Shown here in pieces: positions 1-7,663 of a stretch of DNA of 42,002 nucleotides. The stretch comes from Pirellulales bacterium. GTDB taxonomy: Bacteria; Planctomycetota; Planctomycetia; Pirellulales; UBA1268. The DNA lies in the NCBI GenBank assembly GCA_016776925.1, contig JADHSL010000015.1, forward strand, positions 1 through 42,002, written 5' to 3'. Every line of letters begins with the position of its first letter. Position 1 is the stretch's first letter. The notes under the pieces were generated by a model that ran no database searches, was not told the origin of the DNA, and saw only the letters and a program-made list of their open reading frames with translations. A program made the translations under genes and the position numbers.

Positions 1-1492
1 CAGGAACCAGATCACTCTTTGCAACACCGACTAACAACACGCTTTGGCCTGTTGGCTCGACTGATATGAGTAAGCCTTCATCGGTATCGTCAACCGACAG
101 TCTTTCTCTTGTACCGAAGTAAAGGAAACTCAACTTTGTTGTTGCAGGATCAAAGTTTTCGATGCGCTCCTGTACACCATATTCATGCGAACGAACGTAC
201 ACGGTATTCGCATCCCGAGGACCAACACCTAACTCCCACGAAAGAACTCCGCCGATATCTTGACGAAGGTGCTCGTTGACAATCACGCCAAAATTTTCAG
301 TCGTCAAGTCACTAAAGGCTACTCCTGAGACAACCTGATACTCTGGCGACCAGGCCCATGGGTTCACAATTGCTACCTCGCCAGATTCGGTCTTTCCAAT
401 AATCAGGTTGTGAACAGACACATCTCCGAATTCAAGCCTGTCTGTTGAAGGGTTAAAGCCCACAATATCTGGACTCGATGGAGAAATCGTAAATACGTTC
501 CCTTGGCCATCAACGGGATCGGCCACTGGAGTCGGTGCCGGCATTGGAAGTGGAGTAGGCTGCGTTGGGCTTGGAGAGATTGGCTGCGGTGCGTCGTGAA
601 TTCCCATCACAGCAAAGTTCTCAAGAACAGCCTGCGAACCTCCTGGTGTGCCATTAAAACCAAAGGTTACGGTGCCACCGGGAGAAACATCTGGATTCCA
701 TAATGCTCCTCGTACCGTGTATCGAGAACCTGACTGATTGACAATTTGACCATTCCAGATGGAATCAATGTCACCAGCAAAATCGAATGAAGCTTCCCAG
801 CCTTTGAGTGTTTCAGAACCAAGGTTCTGCACTGCCACTTCACCGGTGAACCCAGACCCCCAATCAGATATCACATTGAAGACCGTATTGTACTCACCTG
901 GTAATACCACTGGATCGGGTGCCGTTGGACCAGGATTGGTCGCAACAGGATTGGTCGCAACAAGATCTGTTGGTGATGGTTCAGCCGGGGCGGGTGCTGG
1001 ATTTCCACCAACGTCGTCAATGGGATCACCATTCACTGAATAATTCACGGGAGCTGCAACGTTTGTTCCCGAAACATCTGCAGAACCAATAAAGCCAAAA
1101 GCGACTGACCGTCCTGCCTCAAGATCTGCATTCCAGCCAGCGTTTGCGATTGTGTACCGGTCACCTTCACGCGCAACGATTGTGGCATCCCAGATGGAAG
1201 AAATATCCGCCCCATAATCGAACGAAATCGTCCAGTCATTGACGGCCTCGACGTCAAGATTCTGAAGTTCAATTCCTGCCTGAAAGCCACTGCCCCAGTC
1301 TTGGCATACTTCATAAGCAGGAGCAACAACTGCCATCATTGCACGTTGTTCAAGTGATTCTGGATTGTACTGATCTCGAGCGGCCCTTCGCTTCCGCCAC
1401 TGCTTATCCCGGTGACGCCTCAGCCGATTGATCTTTACTGTATTTCTCTCTCCACCTACTCCAAAAAGAGAACGCAACGTCCAAGTGGTCAT
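1..1492 (-). CDS. Secreted protein with two CBM2 cellulose-binding modules (C-terminus off the window)
   Basis: The frame is open from an ATG at 1492 to the left edge, giving at least 497 residues. The very basic first 40 residues are followed by LEQRAMM (residues 47-53), which resembles the planctomycete LEPR-XLL export-associated motif; there is no ordinary signal peptide. Residues about 58-150 and 190-285 are two family-2 carbohydrate-binding modules. Each shows the DWGSGF start, a W in the middle strand, an S-I-W motif and a late W-N motif, the aromatic positions that bind cellulose or chitin in this family. A Pro/Ala/Thr linker carrying a VATNP duplication joins them. Residues 310 onward form a beta-rich region I do not recognise. 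No catalytic domain is visible; one could lie beyond the edge. A weak purine stretch (AAAGGCAGG) precedes the ATG. The binding call is firm; the substrate is inferred. Confidence 0.85.
   Translation of the reverse strand, partial: MTTWTLRSLFGVGGERNTVKINRLRRHRDKQWRKRRAARDQYNPESLEQRAMMAVVAPAYEVCQDWGSGFQAGIELQNLDVEAVNDWTISFDYGADISSIWDATIVAREGDRYTIANAGWNADLEAGRSVAFGFIGSADVSGTNVAAPVNYSVNGDPIDDVGGNPAPAPAEPSPTDLVATNPVATNPGPTAPDPVVLPGEYNTVFNVISDWGSGFTGEVAVQNLGSETLKGWEASFDFAGDIDSIWNGQIVNQSGSRYTVRGALWNPDVSPGGTVTFGFNGTPGGSQAVLENFAVMGIHDAPQPISPSPTQPTPLPMPAPTPVADPVDGQGNVFTISPSSPDIVGFNPSTDRLEFGDVSVHNLIIGKTESGEVAIVNPWAWSPEYQVVSGVAFSDLTTENFGVIVNEHLRQDIGGVLSWELGVGPRDANTVYVRSHEYGVQERIENFDPATTKLSFLYFGTRERLSVDDTDEGLLISVEPTGQSVLLVGVAKSDLVP
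932..961. repeat. Two exact copies of a 15-bp tandem repeat in the CBM linker
   Basis: The unit aggattggtcgcaac occurs at 932-946 and 947-961. It is in frame and encodes the VATNP duplication of the linker between the two CBM2 modules. It looks like replication slippage in a tolerant linker. Confidence 0.85.
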
Positions 1493-1803
1493 GATGACCT
1501 GCCTTTCTGCTGCGGTAACACCCGTCAGATCTCAAAGACACCTACTTTAGATTTCTGAAGACTGTCACCGGCCTATCGCGCCCTGCCCGCTTTTAGCTTC
1601 CGCAAACGAGGGCAACAATTTCAAGGATTAAACTGGCACCAATGTGCCAACACCTGATCAGTACGGCACCTGAAACACATTCGTTCGCTCATTTCAGGGA
1701 AAAAAACACTCTCAGCACAAGTGACCAAAAAGGTGACTGAAAAAACCACTGGGACATTTTGGATTTTTCGTGAAGTGCACACGAATGATGGGCAAAACAC
1801 CTC
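1493..1803. other. Non-coding upstream region of the CBM2 gene
   Basis: No gene is supported here. It should hold the promoter of the minus-strand CBM2 gene. The only structure I see is the short dyad at 1634-1649, listed separately. Confidence 0.5.
1634..1649. promoter_or_regulatory. Operator-like dyad upstream of the CBM2 gene
   Basis: TGGCAC-CAAT-GTGCCA is a perfect 6-bp inverted repeat with a 4-base spacer, about 140 nt upstream of the CBM2 ATG. It could bind a dimeric regulator. On the minus strand it also resembles a sigma-54 -24 element, but the GG-to-GC spacing is one base short of the canonical promoter. No regulator can be assigned. Confidence 0.3.
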
Positions 1804-2145
1804 TCATGAATGCCATTTAGGAGGTGTGGTAACGATTATTTCGTACGGGGGCATTTTTTGAGCAATCGAAACACCGTGATCGAACATGCCGTAGGCAACT
1901 CCGTAACAACGGTAGTGACAACTCATTCGGACATTGCAGATGTGACACTCTTGAAGAGATACATTTGTGTGCTGTGACCGATGATGCAAGACAGTTGCGG
2001 CGTAAAATGTGTCACGACGATTCCCATCGAATCGTCTCATCTGCAACTGGATATCGATACCGAAAATTGGCGGGAGAATAGTGACCGATTTCCTAAAGTA
2101 AGCCGTCACCGGGCATTGCGTGAATAACTCTTCTAAAAAGGCCAT
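1804..2145 (-). CDS. Hypothetical Cys/His-rich protein, weakly supported
   Basis: This open frame of 113 residues starts with ATG but has no ribosome-binding site; the bases before it are pyrimidine-rich. Codon choice is like the neighbours (CGT/CGA Arg, mixed GAT/GAC). The second half has Cys and His spaced as C-H-x-C-x5-C-H-x2-C, which could bind a metal. I recognise no family. A short ORF at 2133-2216 in another frame, with a much better ribosome-binding site, overlaps its start, so the true reading may involve a frameshift or the ORF may be fortuitous. It lies 144 nt downstream of mraZ on the same strand. Confidence 0.3.
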   Translation of the reverse strand: MAFLEELFTQCPVTAYFRKSVTILPPIFGIDIQLQMRRFDGNRRDTFYAATVLHHRSQHTNVSLQECHICNVRMSCHYRCYGVAYGMFDHGVSIAQKMPPYEIIVTTPPKWHS

Positions 2146-2216
2146 GCCCGGAGGAGGTCCAGTGGCAGCATCCGTGCTGTAATGGCCCGTTCCGTGGCTG
2201 TGTCATGTGCCTGCAT
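2133..2216 (-). CDS. Possible 27-residue ORF overlapping the start of the Cys/His-rich ORF
   Basis: ATG at 2216 is preceded by GGAAAGA with 4 to 5 bases of spacing, the best ribosome-binding site in this area. The frame runs 27 residues to a stop at 2133-2135, overlapping the ATG at 2145 in another frame. It could be a leader peptide coupled to the next ORF, the true N-terminus joined by a frameshift, or chance. Confidence 0.2.
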   Translation of the reverse strand: MQAHDTATERAITARMLPLDLLRAWPF

Positions 2217-2289
2217 GGAGTCTTTCCAAAACAAGTCAACGTGCCCTCTCATCCGGGCATGGCCAGTATCAATTTTTCTGTTCCTTATG

Positions 2290-2775
2290 TCACACTGTGA
2301 GTTCATCTATTTGCCGACGAAAGTCCGGCATTTCATTGGTAATAAAATCGCTCCACGAGTTGGGATTCCAAAGTTCAATACACACCGCAGCTCCAACGAC
2401 GAGCAGATCACCTCCTGGATCGACACCAAGAAACTCTCTGAATCCATCGGGAACAACGACGCGTCCCCGGCCAGCAAGTGAAATTGTCCGATGCCGAGTC
2501 GACAGCAAACGGCCAACGCCTTGGACCTGATCGACTCGCTGAGCCAATACTCCCGCAGCCAACTTGCTTCGAAGAACATCGACTGCGGCGTCGATCCGCG
2601 GCTTCCAAACCACCGCATTCCAGAGCGACAAGCAACCTGCCCTCTCTTTGGCTAGCACCACTTCCTGCCCTTGGGCAACCAATGTTTCGACCAATTCTGA
2701 TGGCAAGCCAATGCGATAACGCTCGTCGAGCGTTCGCGAAAATTCGCCCAGCAATAAATCGGATTCTGTCGTCAT
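2290..2775 (-). CDS. mraZ: MraZ-family transcriptional regulator
   Basis: MraZ is a DNA-binding protein with two AbrB-like half-domains that, in other bacteria, controls its own transcription and the division/cell-wall (dcw) cluster. The first half has the GEFSRTLDERYRIGLPSEL signature (residues 9-27), and the second has GRGRVVVPDGFREFLGV. The 161 residues are slightly over the usual 140-150. I chose the ATG at 2775 because the signature then sits near the N-terminus, as in the family; an upstream start at 2850 adds 25 unlikely residues. There is no clear ribosome-binding site. Unusually, no mraW/rsmH or other dcw gene follows, in line with the reduced dcw clusters reported for planctomycetes. 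Two TTTGTGGG boxes lie upstream. Confidence 0.85.
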   Translation of the reverse strand: MTTESDLLLGEFSRTLDERYRIGLPSELVETLVAQGQEVVLAKERAGCLSLWNAVVWKPRIDAAVDVLRSKLAAGVLAQRVDQVQGVGRLLSTRHRTISLAGRGRVVVPDGFREFLGVDPGGDLLVVGAAVCIELWNPNSWSDFITNEMPDFRRQIDELTV

Positions 2776-2873
2776 GTCGACATCGCATGCTTCGGATGAA
2801 CTGGAAAGCTTCTGTCTCGACGAGGAGATGGAACCAACGAAACATTGCACTCCTCATACAATTTGGTCATATA

Positions 2874-2923
2874 CCCACAAAGATATCACCAATAATTATT
2901 TAAATGGGTCTATTTCCCACAAA
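2874..2923 (-). promoter_or_regulatory. Putative MraZ autoregulatory boxes
   Basis: On the minus strand TTTGTGGG occurs twice, at 2874-2881 and 2916-2923, with starts 42 bp apart (about four helical turns). An inverted TGGGT lies between them at 2905-2909, in an AT-rich stretch that could hold the promoter. E. coli MraZ is known to bind TGGG-containing direct repeats in its own promoter. The spacing here is longer than the roughly 10-bp period known there, so operator function is inference. Confidence 0.4.
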
Positions 2924-3128
2924 ATAATACAAAAAGATCTAAAACATGCAAGCAGTTGGTCTTCACCAGTGTCAAAGTTTCTTAAAAAACGTTGCACTCC
3001 CCGTGAACTTCGGGTGGTGAGCGGGATTTGTAGAACTCCCCAGGCAGACTGGTTCCGGGCTGGTCATGCCCCTCGCATGCCACGAAACTGGAAACCATGC
3101 TCGTCAAAACGGCCAAAATCAGAATCTT

Positions 3129-3359
3129 CTACCGACAGGTATCACAGTTTGTCGGAGCATCTCCACCGTTTTGGTCTTTGTAGGCTTTGAGAGCCGCTGC
3201 TTCTTTGGACAACTTGAATTCTGGGCCAGCCGGGAAGTACTGGATGTCATCCTGCAAGTAATAAGCACTCGGTAGAGTTTGACCACTTACATCAACCTGA
3301 CATCCAACAAGGGACGCCCCACCGAGAATGACCAGAAAGAGTATAAAAAAGCGTTGCAT
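3129..3359 (-). CDS. Small lipoprotein
   Basis: This 76-residue protein has a short signal sequence ending in a textbook lipobox, L-V-G-C (Cys 20), so it should be lipidated and membrane-anchored. The mature part is about 57 residues, acidic to neutral, with a YYLQDDIQYFPAGPEF stretch and a C-terminal C-D-T-C pair just before the end. I chose the ATG at 3359 because it puts the signal peptide at the N-terminus; the longer open frame to 3503 has no support. Small lipoproteins of this kind are frequent in planctomycetes. The function is unknown. It is divergent from the CHAT gene. Confidence 0.75.
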   Translation of the reverse strand: MQRFFILFLVILGGASLVGCQVDVSGQTLPSAYYLQDDIQYFPAGPEFKLSKEAAALKAYKDQNGGDAPTNCDTCR

Positions 3360-3682
3360 GACGGCTCGTTCGACTAATTTCCGAGAGTAACGGTACATGG
3401 TCAGTGACCTCCGATCCTGATGAAAGGAGTATCGACCGCTGTAACCGCTAAACTTTTGGTAATTCCAATTTTCAGCAGAATCGTTCAATTCATACTGCCA
3501 CATTTACCTATTTGCCCGAATGTCACATGCCTTAGCCTCTTGACGGCTCTGGGGGCTGAACTCGGACCGGATCAGTTTTGCCCCCCATCGCACTCAACCA
3601 TTATTTTGAATGGGGAAGTACTTACACCAAGAGCCGAGTGGGCGGCACATGTAATTCACACTCTTCTACAGAAATATAATCC
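3360..3682. promoter_or_regulatory. Divergent intergenic region between lipoprotein and CHAT gene
   Basis: About 320 nt that must carry promoters for both divergent genes. I see no convincing -35/-10 pair, operator or RNA structure. An 88-codon frame at 3420-3686 is rejected as coding. Confidence 0.4.
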
Positions 3683-6600
3683 GTGATCCGTTTTTTTCAT
3701 GTCGTGTTCATAGCTCTGGTAGGACTCGGTATGTACGGATCTTCAGCACGCACCTGCTTGAGTCAGGGGCCTCCTCTCCTTGGACCAGGAGGCCGAACGG
3801 TTCCGGGCCAGGCATACGACCTTGCGCAAAGGGCCCTCGCATCTGGAAGTTTCACTGATGCACTTGAATTTGCGGAAAAAGAGTACAAGGGGTGCCTGAA
3901 ATTTGGAGCAGACAGATGGATTGATTCGGCTGCCGCATCTGCGATTGTAGGTGAATGTCTTTTTGAAACTGGTCGTTACCGTGAGGCTGTTGGTTTTTAT
4001 AACCAATCAATTATTCATGTGTCCTCTCACGGGAACTGGTTACAGGATATTCGCTTTCCAAGCCAACCACTTCACGCTCAAAAGAGTCGTCCTCAGCAAC
4101 TATGGGGACAATCACCTCGTGCGATAATACTTTCCGACCTTCCAGATCGAATGCCGATCCGGCTAGGTACATCTGATCCGCAAAGTGTTTTACAAGGTGG
4201 CGGCGTACTGGCAGCACCCATTGACTACCCTCTACGCCCTCATGAGATCATGCGGTCACTTGCCATCAGCCTCTATCGTCGGGCTGATCTTCTTGGGCCA
4301 ATGGCTCGGGATGGCCAAGCCTTAGAAGCTATCTCTGCCTGGTTACAGCAGAGACCAGCTCCTCAAAATCACTTTTCTCAACAGTGGATTGATGTCTGCC
4401 TGGGTATTGTTTACTGGTCGCAAGCAAGAAACGAGCAGGCCTTACCCTTATTGAATCGTGGCTTACTCCTCGAAGCTCAGTTTGATCACCCACTGACACC
4501 ATGGGCACTTCTCGTTGGCGGGAGAATTGCTCTTGATGCCGGTCAGTATGACACAGCCAGAAAAACACTCGAACAGGCCACATTTGCGGCCGCTGCTCAA
4601 GGAGATGCTCGTGCATTAGAAGAAGCTTTTCGTTGGGCTACATATGCACACCTCGCGTTTGATAACAGACTGCCAAAGTCTGTCAGACCAGCCATTGCCT
4701 GGTCTGAAAAACAACTGCCGAGTCTCTCTCTGAGGCTCCTTTCGACTGCTGCGGCAGTACTTGCTGAGCAAGGCGATATCCAACAAGCTGCTCGATCGGT
4801 ACTCAAACTAAATCAACGTCTTGAGAAAAGTGAGCTCGCCTTAGGGCGATGTGGCGCGTACTCCAGATATACAGCTGCGTTAATTGCATATGCTGGGGGA
4901 AACAATGGCCGAGGGGACGCCGAATATGCAAAAGCATTGACTCTTGCCCGGGGATGCTCGGCAAGGCTATTTCAAACCCAGCTTTTGACTGATTCGCTCG
5001 TCCGCGGAGAATCAACGTACTCTGACCGAGAGGCAAATGACCTTTTTGAAGTTTTGCTTGCAGACCCTCTGCCAATCGCCATCCAGACAGATCCGCTTGA
5101 TGCCATTGCTGTAATTTCAACGGATCGAACTTCTGCTTTTGGGGCGTGGCTTGCGGTAACACAGAAGATCTTTCTTACAAATAGTCGTGGCGATGAAGCC
5201 TGGCTCGATGCTATTGAACATGAACGACGTAATAGCTGGCTTACAAACCAGCCGCTAGGCGGCCGTCGGGACAACCTCCTAAAAATACTTTCAACGACTA
5301 CTGGAAACAGCGAGGAGCTAACAACACTTCGCAAAAAGATATTGGCTCGCTATCCAGATGTGGCAACGAACCTAAGTGAAACTGATGCAGTACGTTTGTT
5401 ACTACGAAAGTCGTTATGGAAATCCAAATCCATGCCTCGTGACACTCAGCTCTCGGATAATCCAGAGTCATGGAAAGATTTTGTCACAAGAAGCCAAACG
5501 TTCGAGAATCAGATCAATTTTATTGCTGCGGGAAGAAATATTTTCCCGCTCCAATTTCCACCACTTTTAGAAACACCAGAAATCCGAAAACGACTTATCG
5601 GTAAACAACGCCTTCTCACATTTACGTGGACGAACTGGGGATTGTTTGCGAGCCTAGAGGCAGAAAAACAGGCTGCTTCTTGGAGAGTAAAGCGACCTGA
5701 AGAAGTTCGTAAAGAAATCATTGCACTTGCGAGGTCTCTTAGCCTCTATCACCCTCTTCGGCCTATTGAAACTGACAGGCTAGATAACCACCAATGGCAG
5801 AGCCATGCTGAAGCGTTGACTACTTTGCTGTTTGAAGATTCAGAGGTTTCATTACATCGTCATGAAGAATTTGATGAACTCATCATCGTGCCGGATGGAT
5901 TACTGTGGTACCTTCCCTTTGAATTGCTTCCAGTAACAAATACAGCAGAAAACCTCGGCAACAAAACACTCCTGTGTCTAAAGGATGTCTGTCAGATCCG
6001 ATACGCACCAACCCGAAGCCTTGCTGTCGGGCATCGGCATAAGGCAACTAGCCCTCACCTTACTGCAGTGCAGGCCAGCTTGACATACCGAAACAACTCA
6101 CCTGAGCAAGCTATTGAATCACTCGACCGCGTCAAGGCTGCTATCAACGATGCCGTTTTCTTGTCCTCAAAGACAAGTAACGTTCCTGTCAGCATCTCTG
6201 CTTCATTAGCAGATACACTTGTTATTTTTGATGAGCTCTCAGCAGATGGAAAAATTACTGACCGACCTCTTATTGCCGCACATGCTGGTCGGTCAGGCAT
6301 GTCTTTTAAAGACTGGCTCGCCCCTCCTTATAAGGCCGCTCGATGTGCTGTACTAACGGGCTTGCAAACACAGGTTTCCAGAGGCCTCAACAATTCGACC
6401 GACCGACCTGGCAGTGATCTTTTCATGACTGCTATGGATCTTGTGGCAACTGGGACTGAGACTGCTGTCATAAGCCGCTGGAATGTTGGGGGCCGCACAG
6501 CAATAGACCTAGGCATTGAATTTATAAAAGACCGCCAACGTGAAACATTGCGCGACACTCCACTTCCTGCCGCAGTGAGTTGGCAACGAGCGGTCGATCT

Positions 6601-6775
6601 CATCACTGCTGAAAAGCCTGATTTCGAGCGAGAACCGCGAATCAAAATAACAAACTCTGTCATTCCACAAAACGCAAAGCATCCCTTTTTCTGGGCTGGC
6701 TATACATTGATTGATTGCGGCGTTTTGCATGCGTCCGCAAATACCACTGAAGGCCAAGCGGAACCAGTCGAATGA
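3683..6775 (+). CDS. Exported TPR-CHAT domain protein, probable pseudo-protease
   Basis: This 1030-residue protein starts at GTG 3683 with a signal peptide (hydrophobic 5-20, cleavage near 28). Residues about 45-480 are helical TPR-like repeats. Residues about 725-1010 match a CHAT (caspase/HetF-associated with TPRs) domain: ELIIVPDGLLWYLPFELLP at 728-747, a Y-A-P-T-R-S segment, a T-A-V-I-S-R-W-N-V strand and the terminal F-W-A-G-Y-T-L motif. The catalytic dyad seems lost. The usual A-T-H-G region reads I-F-D-E-L (His position Glu 851), and the usual S-A-C-E-T reads T-G-L-Q-T (Cys position Leu 894). An adjacent H867 falls in a different strand by my alignment. CHAT proteins are usually peptidases in signalling or defence; this one is likely a scaffold or sensor outside the cytoplasm. 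Its stop overlaps the next start. Confidence 0.85.
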   Translation: MIRFFHVVFIALVGLGMYGSSARTCLSQGPPLLGPGGRTVPGQAYDLAQRALASGSFTDALEFAEKEYKGCLKFGADRWIDSAAASAIVGECLFETGRYREAVGFYNQSIIHVSSHGNWLQDIRFPSQPLHAQKSRPQQLWGQSPRAIILSDLPDRMPIRLGTSDPQSVLQGGGVLAAPIDYPLRPHEIMRSLAISLYRRADLLGPMARDGQALEAISAWLQQRPAPQNHFSQQWIDVCLGIVYWSQARNEQALPLLNRGLLLEAQFDHPLTPWALLVGGRIALDAGQYDTARKTLEQATFAAAAQGDARALEEAFRWATYAHLAFDNRLPKSVRPAIAWSEKQLPSLSLRLLSTAAAVLAEQGDIQQAARSVLKLNQRLEKSELALGRCGAYSRYTAALIAYAGGNNGRGDAEYAKALTLARGCSARLFQTQLLTDSLVRGESTYSDREANDLFEVLLADPLPIAIQTDPLDAIAVISTDRTSAFGAWLAVTQKIFLTNSRGDEAWLDAIEHERRNSWLTNQPLGGRRDNLLKILSTTTGNSEELTTLRKKILARYPDVATNLSETDAVRLLLRKSLWKSKSMPRDTQLSDNPESWKDFVTRSQTFENQINFIAAGRNIFPLQFPPLLETPEIRKRLIGKQRLLTFTWTNWGLFASLEAEKQAASWRVKRPEEVRKEIIALARSLSLYHPLRPIETDRLDNHQWQSHAEALTTLLFEDSEVSLHRHEEFDELIIVPDGLLWYLPFELLPVTNTAENLGNKTLLCLKDVCQIRYAPTRSLAVGHRHKATSPHLTAVQASLTYRNNSPEQAIESLDRVKAAINDAVFLSSKTSNVPVSISASLADTLVIFDELSADGKITDRPLIAAHAGRSGMSFKDWLAPPYKAARCAVLTGLQTQVSRGLNNSTDRPGSDLFMTAMDLVATGTETAVISRWNVGGRTAIDLGIEFIKDRQRETLRDTPLPAAVSWQRAVDLITAEKPDFEREPRIKITNSVIPQNAKHPFFWAGYTLIDCGVLHASANTTEGQAEPVE

Positions 6776-7620
6776 TGTCGTGCGCTTATGGCTTTTTGTT
6801 TACTGAGTCGTCCCCTACCCTGGCGTCATTAGCCTTCATTGCTGGAGTTACAGCAGTAGCTGCAGCAATTAATTCTGTAGCGGGGGGCGGGAGGATTCTG
6901 ACCTTCTCAGCACTCGCTGCAATTCTACCTGCTGATCCGTCTCGGCTTGTTATCGCCAACGCCACAAGCACCATAGGTCTGTGGCCTGGAACATTGTCTG
7001 CGGCCTGGGAATACCGTCACGAGCGCACCGGCCAACCAAAATGGTCACTCTGGCTTTTGCTTCCCAGTGTAGCGGGAAGTGTTCTGGGTACGCTTCTTGT
7101 TCTTGTATTGCCAACAACGTACTTCGATTCGATTGTCCCCTTACTAATTTTTTTGGCAGCTACTCTCTTCGCCGTACAGCCATACCTATCAAAACATCTG
7201 TCTAAAAAAGTTGATGGCAAAGAACCGCATTCCACAGAACACCCCAAGACAAAAACATTGCTACTCGCGGCAACTCTTCAGTTTTTCATGGGTATGTACG
7301 GTGGGTATTTCGGTGCCGGTAATGGAATCCTCATGCTCGCTGTACTGGGTGGACTTGGCCTCGGAGATACGCATCGCCTGAATGGATTCAAAAACTTGCT
7401 TGCAATGGTCATTAGCGCATGTGCTGCACTTACTTTCATGTTAACCAGTTTTACAAGCAGTCCGATCGTTGCATGGCCTGAGGTTGGAATTATGGCTATC
7501 GCTGCCATAATTGGCGGTTTAGTTGGAGGACGACTCGCTCGCCAATATCATCCAAATACAATTCGAAAATGTATTGCAGTGATCGGTTATGGATTAGCCG
7601 GCTACTATTTTCTAACGTGA
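6772..7620 (+). CDS. TSUP (TauE/SafE-type) permease
   Basis: This 282-residue polytopic membrane protein has about eight hydrophobic segments. The two halves carry the family's glycine-rich motifs: A-A-I-N-S-V-A-G-G-G in the first and M-G-M-Y-G-G-Y-F-G-A-G-N-G in the second. TSUP proteins move sulfite, sulfonates or other small organic anions; the substrate cannot be read here. The start is the ATG at 6772, which overlaps the CHAT stop as ATGA, implying translational coupling; a second ATG follows at 6775. The ABC ATPase gene begins 43 nt downstream. Confidence 0.9.
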   Translation: MMSCAYGFLFTESSPTLASLAFIAGVTAVAAAINSVAGGGRILTFSALAAILPADPSRLVIANATSTIGLWPGTLSAAWEYRHERTGQPKWSLWLLLPSVAGSVLGTLLVLVLPTTYFDSIVPLLIFLAATLFAVQPYLSKHLSKKVDGKEPHSTEHPKTKTLLLAATLQFFMGMYGGYFGAGNGILMLAVLGGLGLGDTHRLNGFKNLLAMVISACAALTFMLTSFTSSPIVAWPEVGIMAIAAIIGGLVGGRLARQYHPNTIRKCIAVIGYGLAGYYFLT

Positions 7621-7663
7621 CATCTTCCAATTGTTCCGTCAAAATAAACGAACACCGAATAAA

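Noticed and set aside
3420-3686. 88-codon plus-strand frame whose stop overlaps the GTG of the CHAT gene
   Set aside because: No ribosome-binding site, no recognisable domain and composition unlike neighbours; the overlap with the next start looks like chance.
6277-6300. H-A-G segment with His 867 as the CHAT catalytic His
   Set aside because: It is only about 26 residues before the Cys column and fits the later L-L-x-A-P-D-G strand better; kept as a caveat.
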